Assembly (NCBI GenBank): GCA_023101725.1
Contig: JALJCO010003495.1
Coordinates: forward strand, 89,642-153,641
Direction: 5' to 3'
Length of the DNA stretch: 64,000 nucleotides
Origin: Atherinomorus stipes
Taxonomy: Eukaryota; Chordata; Actinopteri; Atheriniformes; Atherinidae
Part shown: piece by piece, positions 11,170-22,899 of the stretch
Numbering within the stretch: position 1 is the first letter of the stretch
How the letters are laid out: every line of letters begins with the position of its first letter
Notes under the pieces: generated by a model
The model's input: only the letters and a program-made list of their open reading frames with translations
What the model was told of the DNA's origin: nothing
The model's database searches: none
Translations under genes and position numbers: made by a program

Positions 11170-14100
11170 AAAAAAAGAATCCCAAACCAAGAAAAAATGG
11201 GGATAAAATTCTAAAATCTGAAGTCTTTATTAAGCACTTTAACAAAATATGAGGAGAAAAAATGAACAAAAATCATTTTTGTATATATACACTATTTATT
11301 GCTGTGCAACACTGTAAAATTACTGTAGTGTCTTCTGCCTTCTGGGTGTATCAGATTGTGTAACAGAGTTTTGAGCAAAGTTTTTTTTACCATAAAGTGA
11401 TGCAAAAGGTCTCAGATGCTAAAGTTTTGGGGAAACTGCATGTGTCACATATGACACGTACGGTTTTACAGGGCTGAAGGATCTCATCTGTTGTTTTTAA
11501 TCATGTTTTTACATATAAATAAATGATAACTTCCATAAATGGAGTTTCTAGCTAAAGGAAGCTGCGGGTGTCCGTCCTGTTGCGGGTTTAAAACTCTAAC
11601 CGGAGTTGAAAATGTGACGAGCCTACGTCTGATTTTATGGAAGATAAACTGAATTAAAACCCTGAAACGTCTGCAGATGAAATTCTTCCTCTGACTAAAA
11701 AAAACGACTTTTTCAGCAGGAAGCAGAAACTTCAGCAGAGGAAACATTCAGACGTCTGGTCGACCTGAAGACACCAGAAACTGGAGCTGAGAGCAGAGAG
11801 AGGCTGTCAGCTGCTGCCTCATAATGAAGAAAAATGTGTGTGTGAGGAGGTGCAGCAGACTGAAGAGGAGGAAGATGAGGAGGAGGAGGTGAGTGGGATC
11901 ACCTGGGTGGGATCAGGGGCAGGTAACTCTGCAGTTTGACTCTACTGCTGCTCAGAAACACCACAAATCTGCAGCCAAAACACACCAACACACACGCGCT
12001 GCATCACCACGGATTCTCAATCCGCCTCTGAAAGTAGTTCTCAGACCGGAGCGCAGCATCAAACATCAGAATGCGTTGATGATCCAAAGCCCACGTCTTC
12101 AAACAGCTTCCAAGTTTGATAAGAAGAAACAGAAAAATGTCCTTTTATCGTATTTACAGAGCTGAGATGGAAAATTACCGACCTGATTCAATCATTCTAA
12201 TTTCATTCTTAGATAATGTCTCCAGGCTCTCATTTAGTTCAAAACAAACTAATTATTGAAAAAAAAAATTAACATTCGACCATAAATAAACAAATATGAC
12301 ATTTATTTATTTTTCATTATAAAAGCTGAAGGTTCTGTCTATAAAAGTCTCATTTCAGCAGGTTTAGGTAATAAATCAATAAATGTTTTATTGATATTAC
12401 AGTAAAATCATCCTCAAATGTTTCACTTCACAATGACTCACTTAGCTTACGAAACATTAAATGATCTTATTACTTCTTCAAACAGACGGACGTCAGACTC
12501 GTCATCAGGATGAAGACATAGTTAAGTTAGCAGATGAGTCTGTAAGCGTCTCTGATCACCGTCCAGACTCCACAGATTCATGCAGAGTCATCGTGTCCCA
12601 GACAAAAGAAGTATCACGCTTTCTCTTTCCTCCTGTCGTCCACATAAATATTAATACATCCATTTATTGTAATTGTTGTTGGTACAAAAACAGTCTATTT
12701 GTCCACCAGCAGATGGACCTTTTTTTTTCTTTTGTAGATTTTAGAGTTTTAATGCCAATAAATCTTTAATAAAATGTTTCATTGAGTCTTTTTTGCTGGT
12801 TTTGGTCCCACAGCTGAATAAAGCCAAGTTGGATCAGAGAGTAAACAGTTAAAGATACGGTTCTGTTGTATTAAATGAAGACAAAGAGGATTGTGGGGGA
12901 TTTTGCAGCCTCTGTTTGCTGATCATCAGCTGAGCCCTCAAGGATCAAAGTTTTCTCTGATGAAGAACAAAATATTCAAGTTCCTGTTCGTTCCTGCGGC
13001 CATTAATCTGAGCTCCGATTTACTTATATGTCTATTTATATATTTATTTAGGCCTATATCTCTAAACTATTGTGTTCTTCTGTCATATTAAAGTCGTTAA
13101 GCTATTTTTTCTAAAGTATAAAGCTTAAAGTCTAAAAACCTCCAAATATTCAGATTACAGAAATCTTTGTCAGGGGAGATTTAAAATATTTCTGTTTTCT
13201 CATAATAAAAGCCGTATTTTTTTAAATAAATAAATAGTCTACCAATAATAATTTTTGTTTAAACAAAGACCTGTGTTCACTCATTTCTCGCTGATGTTTT
13301 CCTTCAGACTGAAAATAAAGTTTTGCTGACGTTGATAAATAAACGAATGAAATAAAACTTTTTTAAAACACTTTGAACTTTAGTTAAAAATGTGGCGGAA
13401 GCTTCAGAAACACCTGACGGACACGTCAGTCTGCGCGCGCACAGCTGCACGCGACCCCGAGAAGGCTGAGAACTACCGAAAGGCGACGTTTGTCACGTGA
13501 CTTTTAACGAAGATCAGATATTTACCAGAAAAAAATTAAAAGGCCATCAGTGACCTTTTCTCGTTTTTGAAACATCTTTATTTGTGTGAACACATTTATT
13601 CATCTTTAAAAACTGTTTTCTTTGTTTACTGTAAAAATAAATAAATAAATTGAACATATAAGGAATTTTTTTTCATTATGAGAAACGTTGGTCTTTTTTC
13701 CCCCCATAATTGAGTTGTCAGTTCTCTCTTTCTCTTGTTGTTGTTTGTTTTAAAAGAGTTGCTTCATTTAGGCATATTTTCTAAATGATCTAAGAAACAC
13801 ATTATTTTATCTGTGATCAAAGAGAAGCCAAACCTCAGTATTTTTCAGTTTATTTAATTAATTTACTTTGTTTTAAAATGATAGTAAAGGACAGTAAACA
13901 GTTATTGTAAACTGAAATTCCCTCAATTAATTACATGTAATTCGGGGAAATTGTTTAAGTATTTACATTTTCAATTTTATTTAAACTCAAATTAAAAACT
14001 TTATTTATTGAAGTTGCTTTTATGCTTTTATGCATAAAAACAACTTCAACTATTTTGTATTTCTTTAAACAACAACAACAATAATAGTAATAATAACAAT

Positions 14101-15230
14101 AATAATTATTATTATAATGATAATAATTAGCCGCCAGGCTTTTTTCCGCCTTTTTTCTGCAGCTGAGCAACCAACAGGCCAAACCTCCAGCTTCAGGCCG
14201 CTGCGTTACTTTCTGATCAAATCAGTAAATCTGATCAGCTGCACGTGCCATCAGTCCAACCTCATCTGCTCACAGTCTTTAGCGGAAATGCCAATATTTG
14301 GTCTAATCATTGAAATCACTGTGACACGCAAACTGTCAAAATGAATATAATTTATACATAAAAATCCAAATTAGTGTCTCGTTTTAAAATCTGCGCGCGC
14401 TCAGAACGCATGAAGCGCAACATTGATTCATTTTTCACGTCAAATGTTAAAAAAATAAAAAATGTCACGAACGCTAAAAACGGACCAGTTAATTCCACCT
14501 TAAATCCACGCAGATGTTCACAGAGGCAGCTCAGTTTCAGCAGATTTTTACCTCTTATGATTGTTTCTGCGGATTCGCGGCGATCCGGATTTTTAGAGAA
14601 ATATCTGGTCAGCGCGCGAGGTTCTGATGCAAAGAATAAAATCTAAACAATCTGGAACAAAATAACCCTTAAAAACAATCCTGCTGAGTTCGTTTTTGCC
14701 ACCGAAAGACAAACATAACGTTTTATTGAAGAAAAAGAAAATAAAATCTGCTGCTGTAACATCGAAGCTTTTATGTTTTTCATCTGAAAATATCCCGCAG
14801 AGAAAACATGAATATATTACAGATTCATTTTATTTTTAAAAATATTTTTTATGTTTTTGTATGCAAAACCATCAAATCAGTCAATCTGATGTTCCCAGAC
14901 TCAGATCCAGATCCAGACCCGGACCCGAGACCCAGTGTGCGTCATGTGAAACTAAAACAAAGAGTCCAGATGAAGAACTTAACATTTACTTTTTTAAAGT
15001 AAAAATTTAGATTTATTTTCCTCAAAATATTTCCGCTGTTTCTGTTTTCTGATCTGATATCGTAGCTACGTGCACGTGCACATGCACATACGCAGAGCAG
15101 AGCAAAGAAAGTACAGACCATCATCCTGAGATAGAACAGGTTCAAAGTGAAGCATAAAGAACCGCAACGGGCGCGTGAAAAGACCAAATCTGAGACCGCC
15201 ACAGCCCGGATCCCGCCTCCTCCTGCCGGC
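11170..15230. other. Putative Emx intron 1 sequence, no exon seen
   Basis: About 4 kb without transposon ends or credible exons. Some GC-richer patches (13400-13500, 14120-14300, 14560-14640) could be regulatory. I looked on the minus strand for the Emx homeodomain (KPKRIRTAF, VWFQNRR) and found neither here nor further left. Confidence 0.45.
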
Positions 15231-15234
15231 TCAC

Positions 15235-15604
15235 CTTGAAAGCGGTGTCCGAGGAAACGGTTCCGCAGGACCCACGGGTAGAAGCTGAGGGCCTCCCGGT
15301 GCTGCGGACTGAAGAAACTCTGAGGGGGGATCTGCAGCGGGTGCAGCGGCAGCCCGGCGGGGCCTTGCGCGTGCGTCCCGGGCTCCTGCAGGACCATGTC
15401 CGGCCCGGCAGAAAACAAAGTCCTCCCGCTGCTCCCCTGGAAGCAGGAACCGAACACCCCGGCGGCAGAGGCCGGGTGCAGGGAGTCCGGGAACCGGAGC
15501 GCGGTGGGCCGGATGGGCTCGTCCCCGGAGCTCCGGCTGCACGCGTCCTTCCCGACCAGCGCCTCGATGGTGAAGCATTTCTTGTTGCTGCTGTGCTGGA
15601 ACAT
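15235..15604 (-). CDS. emx1/emx3: Emx homeobox protein, exon 1 (emx1/emx3 type)
   Basis: First coding exon of an Empty-spiracles-type homeodomain transcription factor, a nuclear regulator of forebrain and other patterning. The ATG at 15604 opens with MFQ and then KKCFTIEALVGKD, the eh1-like repressor motif near the N terminus of Emx proteins. EPIRPTALRFPD follows at about residues 29-40, FGSCFQG at about 50-56, and FYPWVLRNRF with LGHRFQ (hexapeptide-like) at the end. The exon stops at 15235 with a GGTGAG donor in phase 1 after 123 codons, where Emx genes have their first intron. YPWVLRNRF is of EMX1/EMX3 type; EMX2 has a different sequence there. The homeodomain exons are not in this window. 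The + strand frames across this exon are GC-rich shadows. The emx1 versus emx3 choice is open; the MTUS-like neighbour mildly favours emx3. Confidence 0.9.
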
Positions 15605-16090
15605 CGTGAGCTGAGATGATGCAGGAAACGGTGAAGCTGGGGAGAAATTAGGTCCACTTAGTCCAGTTTGTTGGACTCAGAGAGTTCAGATTCCCAGTTC
15701 CCCCATAACTCTCCACAAGAGTCCGTCCGTGCGTAAAAGCCGTGCGTAAATCCTGACTTTCAGTACCTGAAAGTCGCTGCTTTCCTCTCACCTGCGTCCA
15801 GGGCGGCGTCTCTGGCTCCGGAGAGGGATAAAAAAGAAAACCCACAAAGTTCCTGCGCTCGCGGCGCCGCGCGGATCCTCCGGGCAGCAGCAGCCGGGTT
15901 CGAGCAGAGGACGGCGGGGCTGCGGGCTCTGATCAGTCGGTGTCTCCTCGCGCCTCCTGCAGCCGCATGCTGGACTGTGAGTAGTGCCGGGACTGTCTGT
16001 CAGTCAACAGGCTGCACGAGCTCAGATACCTGCCCTGCCCTCCCTGCCAGAGGTGTGCTGAGCATGCGCAGACGGAGCCGCTCCAACAGC
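15605..16090 (-). promoter_or_regulatory. Emx 5' UTR and GC-rich promoter region
   Basis: The sequence just upstream of the Emx start is GC- and CpG-rich (for example CGCTCGCGGCGCCGCGCGGA near 15856-15875), in contrast to the AT-rich surroundings. That is typical of CpG-island promoters of developmental genes. I see no TATA box at a convincing place, and the transcription start cannot be fixed from sequence alone. Confidence 0.55.
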
Positions 16091-16099
16091 CATTTTGTT

Positions 16100-18150
16100 G
16101 ATGAAGGAGGACGAGGTGAGGAGGAAGGATGTCAACAGAGGACTCAAGACTGACCGTGATGATGATGATGATGAAGATGCAACCAAAGCAAAACTTATTG
16201 ATGGAAATCAGAAGCATCAGACCATGAAAACACAGAAACTACCCCCAAATGCCCAAATTCTCCAAAAATAATTTTTTATCTGAGTTTCTCTCCTCAATTG
16301 TTTTTTTTTTTTCAGTTTCAGTTTCTTTTCTGTTCGATTTTCTCTTTTTCAAGTTTCTTTTTGCAGCTCTTCATTTTTTTCTTATAAAAAGGTTCAAAGA
16401 AATTCGAAGGCATCGCTTTTAGATTTTTCTTCATTTTCAGTCGTTTTCTGTCTGCAGCTATTCTAAATATTTGTTGTTATTGTCATCATTTTTGGTCTAT
16501 TTTGGTTTTTGTGTTCATGTTTCTTTGTTTTTGTTTGGTTATTTGTATTTATTTTATTTAGCTGTTTTGAGTCTGTGGATGCAAAATAATCAGACACAAA
16601 ACAAAAGAGCACAAAAATACCAGAGAAACTAATACAAATGATTAAAAAGACACAATAAACACAAGTAACACCATGAAAAGCAAAATGAAAACTAAAATAA
16701 ATGAAAAATCTGACGCATGCACAAAGACACTCAAAAGATAAACTAAGAGGGACAAAAAGTAGGAGGATAAAAATCACATTGCAGACAAATAAACAATAAA
16801 TGAAATGGAAAAATACTATTCTTAAGTATAAAATTAAAAATAATAACCTGAAAAACATTCGCTGTTCAAATTACTGGTAAAATGAAATATAAGAGATTTT
16901 AAGAAAATCCAGAGAAATGAAAAAAATCAGACAAAGAAAAACAAAAAAAATGCTAAATCACAAGAAAAAGACCAAATAACATCTTTCATTCAATTCAGCT
17001 TTAGTTGTTTCACACCATTTAACATCAAAGTAATCTAAAGGTATTTTACAGATTTAATTTAAGACATTTCATTGAGATCCAATTAAAACAAATTGACATT
17101 GGCTCAATTTTTATACAATATTCGTAAAAATTAGTTGTAAAAAAAGGATCATTGTGTGATTTTTTGTAGTATTATTTATTTTACTTATGTTTGTTTTGCA
17201 GATGTTTGTCGTTATAGCATCTCTTTGGGATTTCCTGGATTAGTTTTTGTCTACCGGATGATTTTTGCATCTGTTGTTTCATTTGTTTATCTTGTCTGAT
17301 GTTTCTGTGATTCACTGATTACTGAAAACTTGCTGTGATTTCAGTTTCCTGTCAAATCTGATTTATTTTGTGTGATTAATGGTCACAAACAGCTGACACA
17401 TGTCCGTGTTTTAGTCAGTTGGCTCCTCACAGACAAATCAGAAAAAACTCTTTCTTTGTTTGTTTTAGGATGTAAAAATAAAAACCTGTGTGGAAATAAA
17501 CCAGTTCCGCTTGTTGGCAGCTGCAGATTTCTGCCAGTTTTCCCAGTCGTTCAGTAAGACGTCCAGGTGGAGGAATAAAGTGAACCGTGTTGTTGGTAAT
17601 TAACTGCACGGATCACAGACTGATGCAGTTATTAAAACATCCTGAAGCTCCATCACTCCACTCATCCAGTTTCATCTGTTCTCATTTTGTTTGTTTTATT
17701 CAATTCAATAATCATTAATTTATTCACTTTAGTAGTCTTTTTATTCTTGTTTGTTATGAGGGACAACTTATTTACCAAAGATGTAAAGGTAGTAATGATG
17801 GTTGATATGGCCTGGTTCTGGCTGTGGTTTCTGGTGTAGATTTAAAGAAAAAAAAAAAAAAGAGTATTTGAACAGTTTGTTGAACTCTAACGAGTCTCAT
17901 TTGACCAATTCAACTGTGATTTAGTGACGAGGACCTGAATCTGTGGATGTAAATCTTCACAGGTTTTGCTCGGTTCAGAGTTGATCTCTCTCTGTCTCTA
18001 ATGGGGAGCAGGGGGTGTGTGATGGATCATCAACTGATCCTGCGGGTCAAAGGTCAGCTGATCACAGTGAGACGTCGTCTCGTTAGCATCTCATGTTGTG
18101 ACTCGTGTCAACACATCAGACAAAAATCAGCTCACATCCTTCAGCTCTAC
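16100..18150. other. Emx upstream non-coding DNA
   Basis: AT-rich DNA with T-rich and A-rich low-complexity stretches (16260-16960). No exons, RNA genes or clear transposon ends. Confidence 0.4.
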
Positions 18151-19450
18151 ATTGGTCATTGGTTTTCCATTTCTCTGAGGCTTTAACCCCGGTGCATGCT
18201 GGGACATCACCGGACCAGCGGTGGGGGTGGCCAAGCTCGGATGGAGGTTGATGCAGGGTGGCTAACTACAATGTCCAGCAGGATCAGCGTCAAAGCAATC
18301 CTTACCGATGTTGCATTGTTGCATGATTTTTTTAATAAGGTAAAATGCCATAAATGAGGTAATGGAACTCTGAAATACAAGACAGACCCACCATTGATCA
18401 AAATAAGATATTACAATCTCTAGATGTTCAATAAAAACTCCAACCAATCCTTGCAGTGGGGCCCACGCCCAGGATTGGCTGAGAGACCTGCCTGTCAGAC
18501 CTTTGCTTCCGCAGTAGGAGGTGGGGGTGTCTTTGGAGGGAGGCGGGACTGTTGATATTCAAATAAGTTTGCTGTGCTTTCTGAAATGCAAGATCAGTAA
18601 GAGTTGCTTTAACTTTGGTTGGAATTAGTGTGAAATACAGGCGTTCTCGGGTGTCTGGAAACCTGTAAAGGTGCAGTGAAACAAAATCAAAGGTCAACGG
18701 CAGAAAAATTTAACATACAATCTGTAACCGTGTCACTAAAATAGCTGTTATATGTTTACTTTCTTAGAATGAGCCATTTATATCTGCTTGCTGGGGGGCC
18801 ACATACATGGAGGCTGCCATATTTGTACTGCCATTTTTGCTAGTTTCCCTTAATGGACAAACAATGTGTGAAGTGAGAACCCTCTGAACATTAAAACTGC
18901 TGTACCAGATCTGTTAAGTAATGTTAAGGATAAGTAACGCCTTAAAGACACACAATAGCGCTTTTAGCAGTTTTCTCAGCGACGTGCTCGCTATCGACAG
19001 CTAAGCTAGCATCTACCTTCATCGTATCTGTACTGTGATTCACTCCAGCCAGTAAAAGGCAGTCTTATCTTGACTCTTGCTCTGTTCCTTCCTCTCTTTC
19101 TTTTCCTCTCTTCTTCCGGTAAAGTTTCCTTGCGTTTCTTTACTGAATCCGACAAGATGTGCGTTCAAAACACCTGCTGTGATCATATCAGGTTCATATC
19201 TGTTTGAAAATCTGGAACAAAGTAGAAGTAAAGTTTAGGGATGTGAAGATGGAGAAGTAAGATTTTGAAATCAATACAGGAAGCAAGAGAGAGTTGATCA
19301 GGGATGATGCGTTCAGGAGCTGAGGTCAGTAGTTTCTGTGGAGGTTGCAGTCGTCAGGCGGACGGGAGTGCAGATAAGAACGACTGAGCTGTTGGGTGTG
19401 AGACATGGGCAGAAATGAGGTGAAAATAAGCCGTGTGAGATCAGTAATGT
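18150..19450. other. Non-coding, probably repeat-derived
   Basis: Contains stretches that look like dispersed fish repeats (for example GGGGGGCCACATACATGGAG at about 18793-18812), but I could not define termini or target duplications. No coding exon. Confidence 0.3.
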
Positions 19451-19507
19451 GGGTTTTTATTGGGGGTGTGAATTGTCCACAATCTGCTGATACAAAATAT
19501 TGTCATA

Positions 19508-20240
19508 GGGCTGTCGAACGATTAATTTTTTAAATCGCGATTAATCACAGAAGCTTCATAGTTAACTGCAATTAATCGTGGTTTGAATTGCATGTGTAAT
19601 ATTCTGTTATTTTGCATATCAAGGCAGTTCTAAGCCCATATTGTAGTATATTTTACCAAAGTCTTCATTAGGAATCAAATGAAAACAGAGAACTTTCTTT
19701 TTGACCTTTTTTTCTATTTAAAAAAAAGTGCATTGTAGACCAATTTCCAAATATTAGGAAGAATAAAGTAATGCGGAGCTTACTTTGAGAGATTAGATAT
19801 ATCAGGCCACTCTCTTAAGCTTCTTTAAAAATAGCCAATAGCACCATTAGAAAAACAATTATAAAAAAAATTCTAGCTGTAAATAACAGCAATCAAGTCA
19901 TATGTATCACTATAGAAAATTTCTATAGTATTTCGCTTATGACAAACAGAACAGTCTAAAACAGGCATCAGCAGCTAAGTCTGGCCTGGGGCCAAATTTT
20001 TTCCACACCAACTGAAGGCGGGTCAACGTTACCATGCAAAATTTGTTTTATCTAAATATTTTCTCCCCTTATCCATCACTTTTTAATGCTTCACAACATG
20101 GCCAAAGGGGCTGACTACAGGTTAGCCAAAGGAACAAAACGGCTTAAATTTGAAATGCAATTAAACAAAAATAATCGCATTATGGATTCTTTATAACTAA
20201 TCGCGATTAATGCATTAATGCTGACACTGACAGCTTTAAT
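19508..20240. mobile_element. hAT-like MITE with ATTAATCG-rich ends
   Basis: The left end TAGGGCTGTCGAACGATTAA and subterminal AATCGCGATTAATCACAG are mirrored near 20196-20240 (ACTAATCGCGATTAATGCAT; GACAGCTTTA). The right terminus is mutated from the expected GACAGCCCTA. Flanks ATTGTCA and ATTGTGA look like a decayed duplication. A lone right end of the same family lies at 29690-29767. Confidence 0.6.
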
Positions 20241-20615
20241 TGTGATATATTGCAATACTATAAACAAGACAATATATTGCTATTTTTCTTAACCAGAGTT
20301 TAATAACAAGAAAGTTGACAGCAACTTCATGCTTGCCATCACATTTATAAAAAGAGAACAGAGATCTACGTTTCACAACAGAATAAAAACTCTTGCTCTA
20401 AATGTGCAAGATGGATAAATAAAGATTTGTCTTATAGGTAAACATACCACCACTTTAGTGCAACAAAGACTTACTTAGGATGAAATGTAACATGTTAACA
20501 ATGTAAGATTCAGACAGTTTTTTCATTTCCAGGTAGCCTATTTATCAGAAGAAGATGCTCACAGCAAATTCAAAACACTTTCACTGTTATGCTTTTAGCA
20601 TATAGGTTTGTTTAA

Positions 20616-21502
20616 AGGGGAAGTTCAGGATTATTGACATTGGGCCTCATTTACAAGTGAGCCAGGATACTACTTATCACTGAAGACAGTTTCAACATAT
20701 TTCATCCCGTTATTCTAGTTCCAGGAGGTTGCTGATGCTAATGCTAGTGTGAGTTAATAGGAATCTGCTAGCTTGTCATTAAAACCAATCTTATCCACTC
20801 CACAGAACATCAGAGGCAAATCAGCAAGCATATCTGTGTAAATGCCGTGTCAAACTAGTAAACTCGTGTGTTAAGCAAGTAAAACTAGCCTTGTATGACA
20901 AATTTTGCATTTCATATTGAGGAACTAGTTTCTTAACAGCTGTGGAATGATACACTTTGCTTCCAGGTGGTTGTGTTGCTACCTTTGTCAGTGTATTCTG
21001 GTTCATAGAGACATGGTGACAATTAGTTTGATGAAAAAAGTTCAAAATCATCTTCAAAACCCGACATATCCTCATGCCTTTCAGACATGGCTGTAGTTTT
21101 GACTGCATATTTGTGTAATAAAATTCCTTCTTGCACGTAGCAGCAGATGACATCACTCCGCTGCCAAATACAGGCAGTAAAACTTTGTAAAGTGTCTCAG
21201 CAGCAATGATCAAAATGCAATGAAACGCAGGTTAGTTTTATTTGGAACTTTATTCTATTAACACGGCATTTACACAGATGAATTAGTCTTCAGTTATAAA
21301 TGATTTGACTCTGATGTTCTGTGGAGTAGATAAGATTGTTTTTAATGGCAAGCTAGCAGATTACTATTAACTTATGCTAGCATTAGCACCTCCTGGAACT
21401 AGAATAACGGGATGAAATATGTTGAAACTGCCTTCAGTGATAAGTAGGACCCTTGCTCACTCGAAAATGAGGCCCCATGTTAAAAAATCTTAAACTTCCA
21501 CT
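20616..21502. mobile_element. Long-arm piggyBac-like MITE, TTAA target
   Basis: An 887-bp foldback element. The ends AGGGGAAGTTCAGGATT and AACTTCCACT are followed outward by TTAA (20612-20615 and 21503-21506). The inverted arms extend about 235 bp each: TTCATCCCGTTATTCTAGTT at 20700-20719 reappears inverted near 21396-21415, and ATCTGTGTAAATGCCGTGT at 20831-20849 reappears inverted near 21262-21280. The 130-codon minus frame inside has no transposase features. Confidence 0.7.
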
Positions 21503-21673
21503 TTAAGTAATCAAAATGCTTGTAGGATTTCTCAAGTACATAATATTAAATGTAAACAATGTTGGAATGTACATGAGTTTATGAAAAATATCGATACTTT
21601 GAATTTTTATATCAATGCAATGTCACAAACCAAAGTATTGCAGTATCTCGGTTTATCGACATATATGTCCCAT

Positions 21674-22346
21674 TTCGGGGTCTGCACACTAATAAGTGCG
21701 CAGATTACATAGGCTACGGAGAGTCCTACATAGTCTGCGACCTCCGAAGCAGATGAACCTTTGTGAAATCGGACAGCCTAGCCTGGATCAAGTCCCGTTG
21801 CCAAGCAACTGCAGATTCTACAGCTACCAAGTGCACCTCAGATACTCTACGTTGTAAAAACTAAATGTAGCCTGGTATTTTATTCATAGTTATTTATCTG
21901 CCATTAACTGAATGTAAACACCCCATTAACTGGTTGTTAACATCGACTGAGTTGGTTCTCTTTCTTGTTAATGTCAAACAAATGCATTTTCTGAGTCAAA
22001 AGCTCTCATTTGAAGCTTTAACACATATTTTTAAATTTTCCTCATAAGCTATCTGTTGTTTCTAGCTGGTAAACACTTCATTTAACACTTAAAATCCACA
22101 AATATACTACGCTCTAATCTCTGCTGTTTGTTTCCTGCTTTCTTGTGCACAATAAATTCTGGGACAGACGAGACCACAAAGGATACACCGCCAGCAGCCT
22201 TCATTTCAGGCCAAACGAAGTGCGGGTTTGAAGGCTGGATTCGGGGGCTCCTTCACAGGCTTCTGAATTAGAACAACACTTGACGCGCCGCTGTGACATA
22301 TGTGGCCGACGAATCCGCGCTTCGAAGTGTGCAGACCTCCAATTGG
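21674..22346. mobile_element. TIR element nested in the same cluster
   Basis: The ends GGGTCTGCACACT and AGTGTGCAGACCTCC are inverted, with further similarity inward (AAGTGCGCAGATTA versus GAATCCGCGCTTCGAAG). The flanks TCCCATTTC and CCAATTGGGA are only weakly alike, so the target duplication and superfamily are uncertain. The sequence outside (near 22350-22372, TGCACCCCTACTTTTT) may be the right end of an older host repeat starting near 19457. Confidence 0.5.
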
Positions 22347-22379
22347 GACACAGCTATTGTTGCACCCCTACTTTTTACA

Positions 22380-22890
22380 GGAAAGTGCTCTGTGAAAGAT
22401 GCCAGAGTGTTGGCCTGAGGAGGAGGAACTGTGACCTTCTCAATGATCAGTGAGGAATTCGGACATTTGGAAAAGTTTCAAACTGAATTTTAATTTCTGT
22501 TGAGCAGTCAGACAGAGAAAATGGAGTAAACACTGAAGTTAATCCCAGGTTACTGTAAAAGTTTCATCTATGAATGTTTCTTCGTATTCTCTCGTGTAGC
22601 GGAAGCAACACATGCTGCATAAACAGACCCGGACAGTTCCGCTGCAGGAAGGTTTTACTACTCTTACAGAGGGAAGAGTGGGTTGGGGCTAGCTGTCTCT
22701 GCTCTGGAGAAAATGTTTTCTTTAGTTTTGCATATGACCTCCACCCAGCAGGGGGGGGGGCTACTCTCAACAATCACCTCAGTCTATTAACAGAAACATA
22801 GCTGCAGTTTTTAGAAACGTTTCTACAGAAAGCAGAGGCACAACATTTTCCATCTCGGTCAAACCGGACTTGGATGTCAGTTTGGACCCG
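22380..22890. other. Non-coding gap
   Basis: No exon with splice sites. It contains a G-run at about 22750-22760. Small open frames overlap on both strands and look accidental. Confidence 0.35.
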
Positions 22891-22899
22891 TGCAGCCCG

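Noticed and set aside
15236..15619. Plus-strand open frame of 127 codons over Emx exon 1
   Set aside because: It is the GC-rich antisense shadow of the Emx exon; it has no protein features, and the minus strand carries the clear Emx motifs and splice donor.
20821..21213. 130-codon minus-strand frame
   Set aside because: Lies within a piggyBac-like MITE across one inverted arm; no transposase motif.
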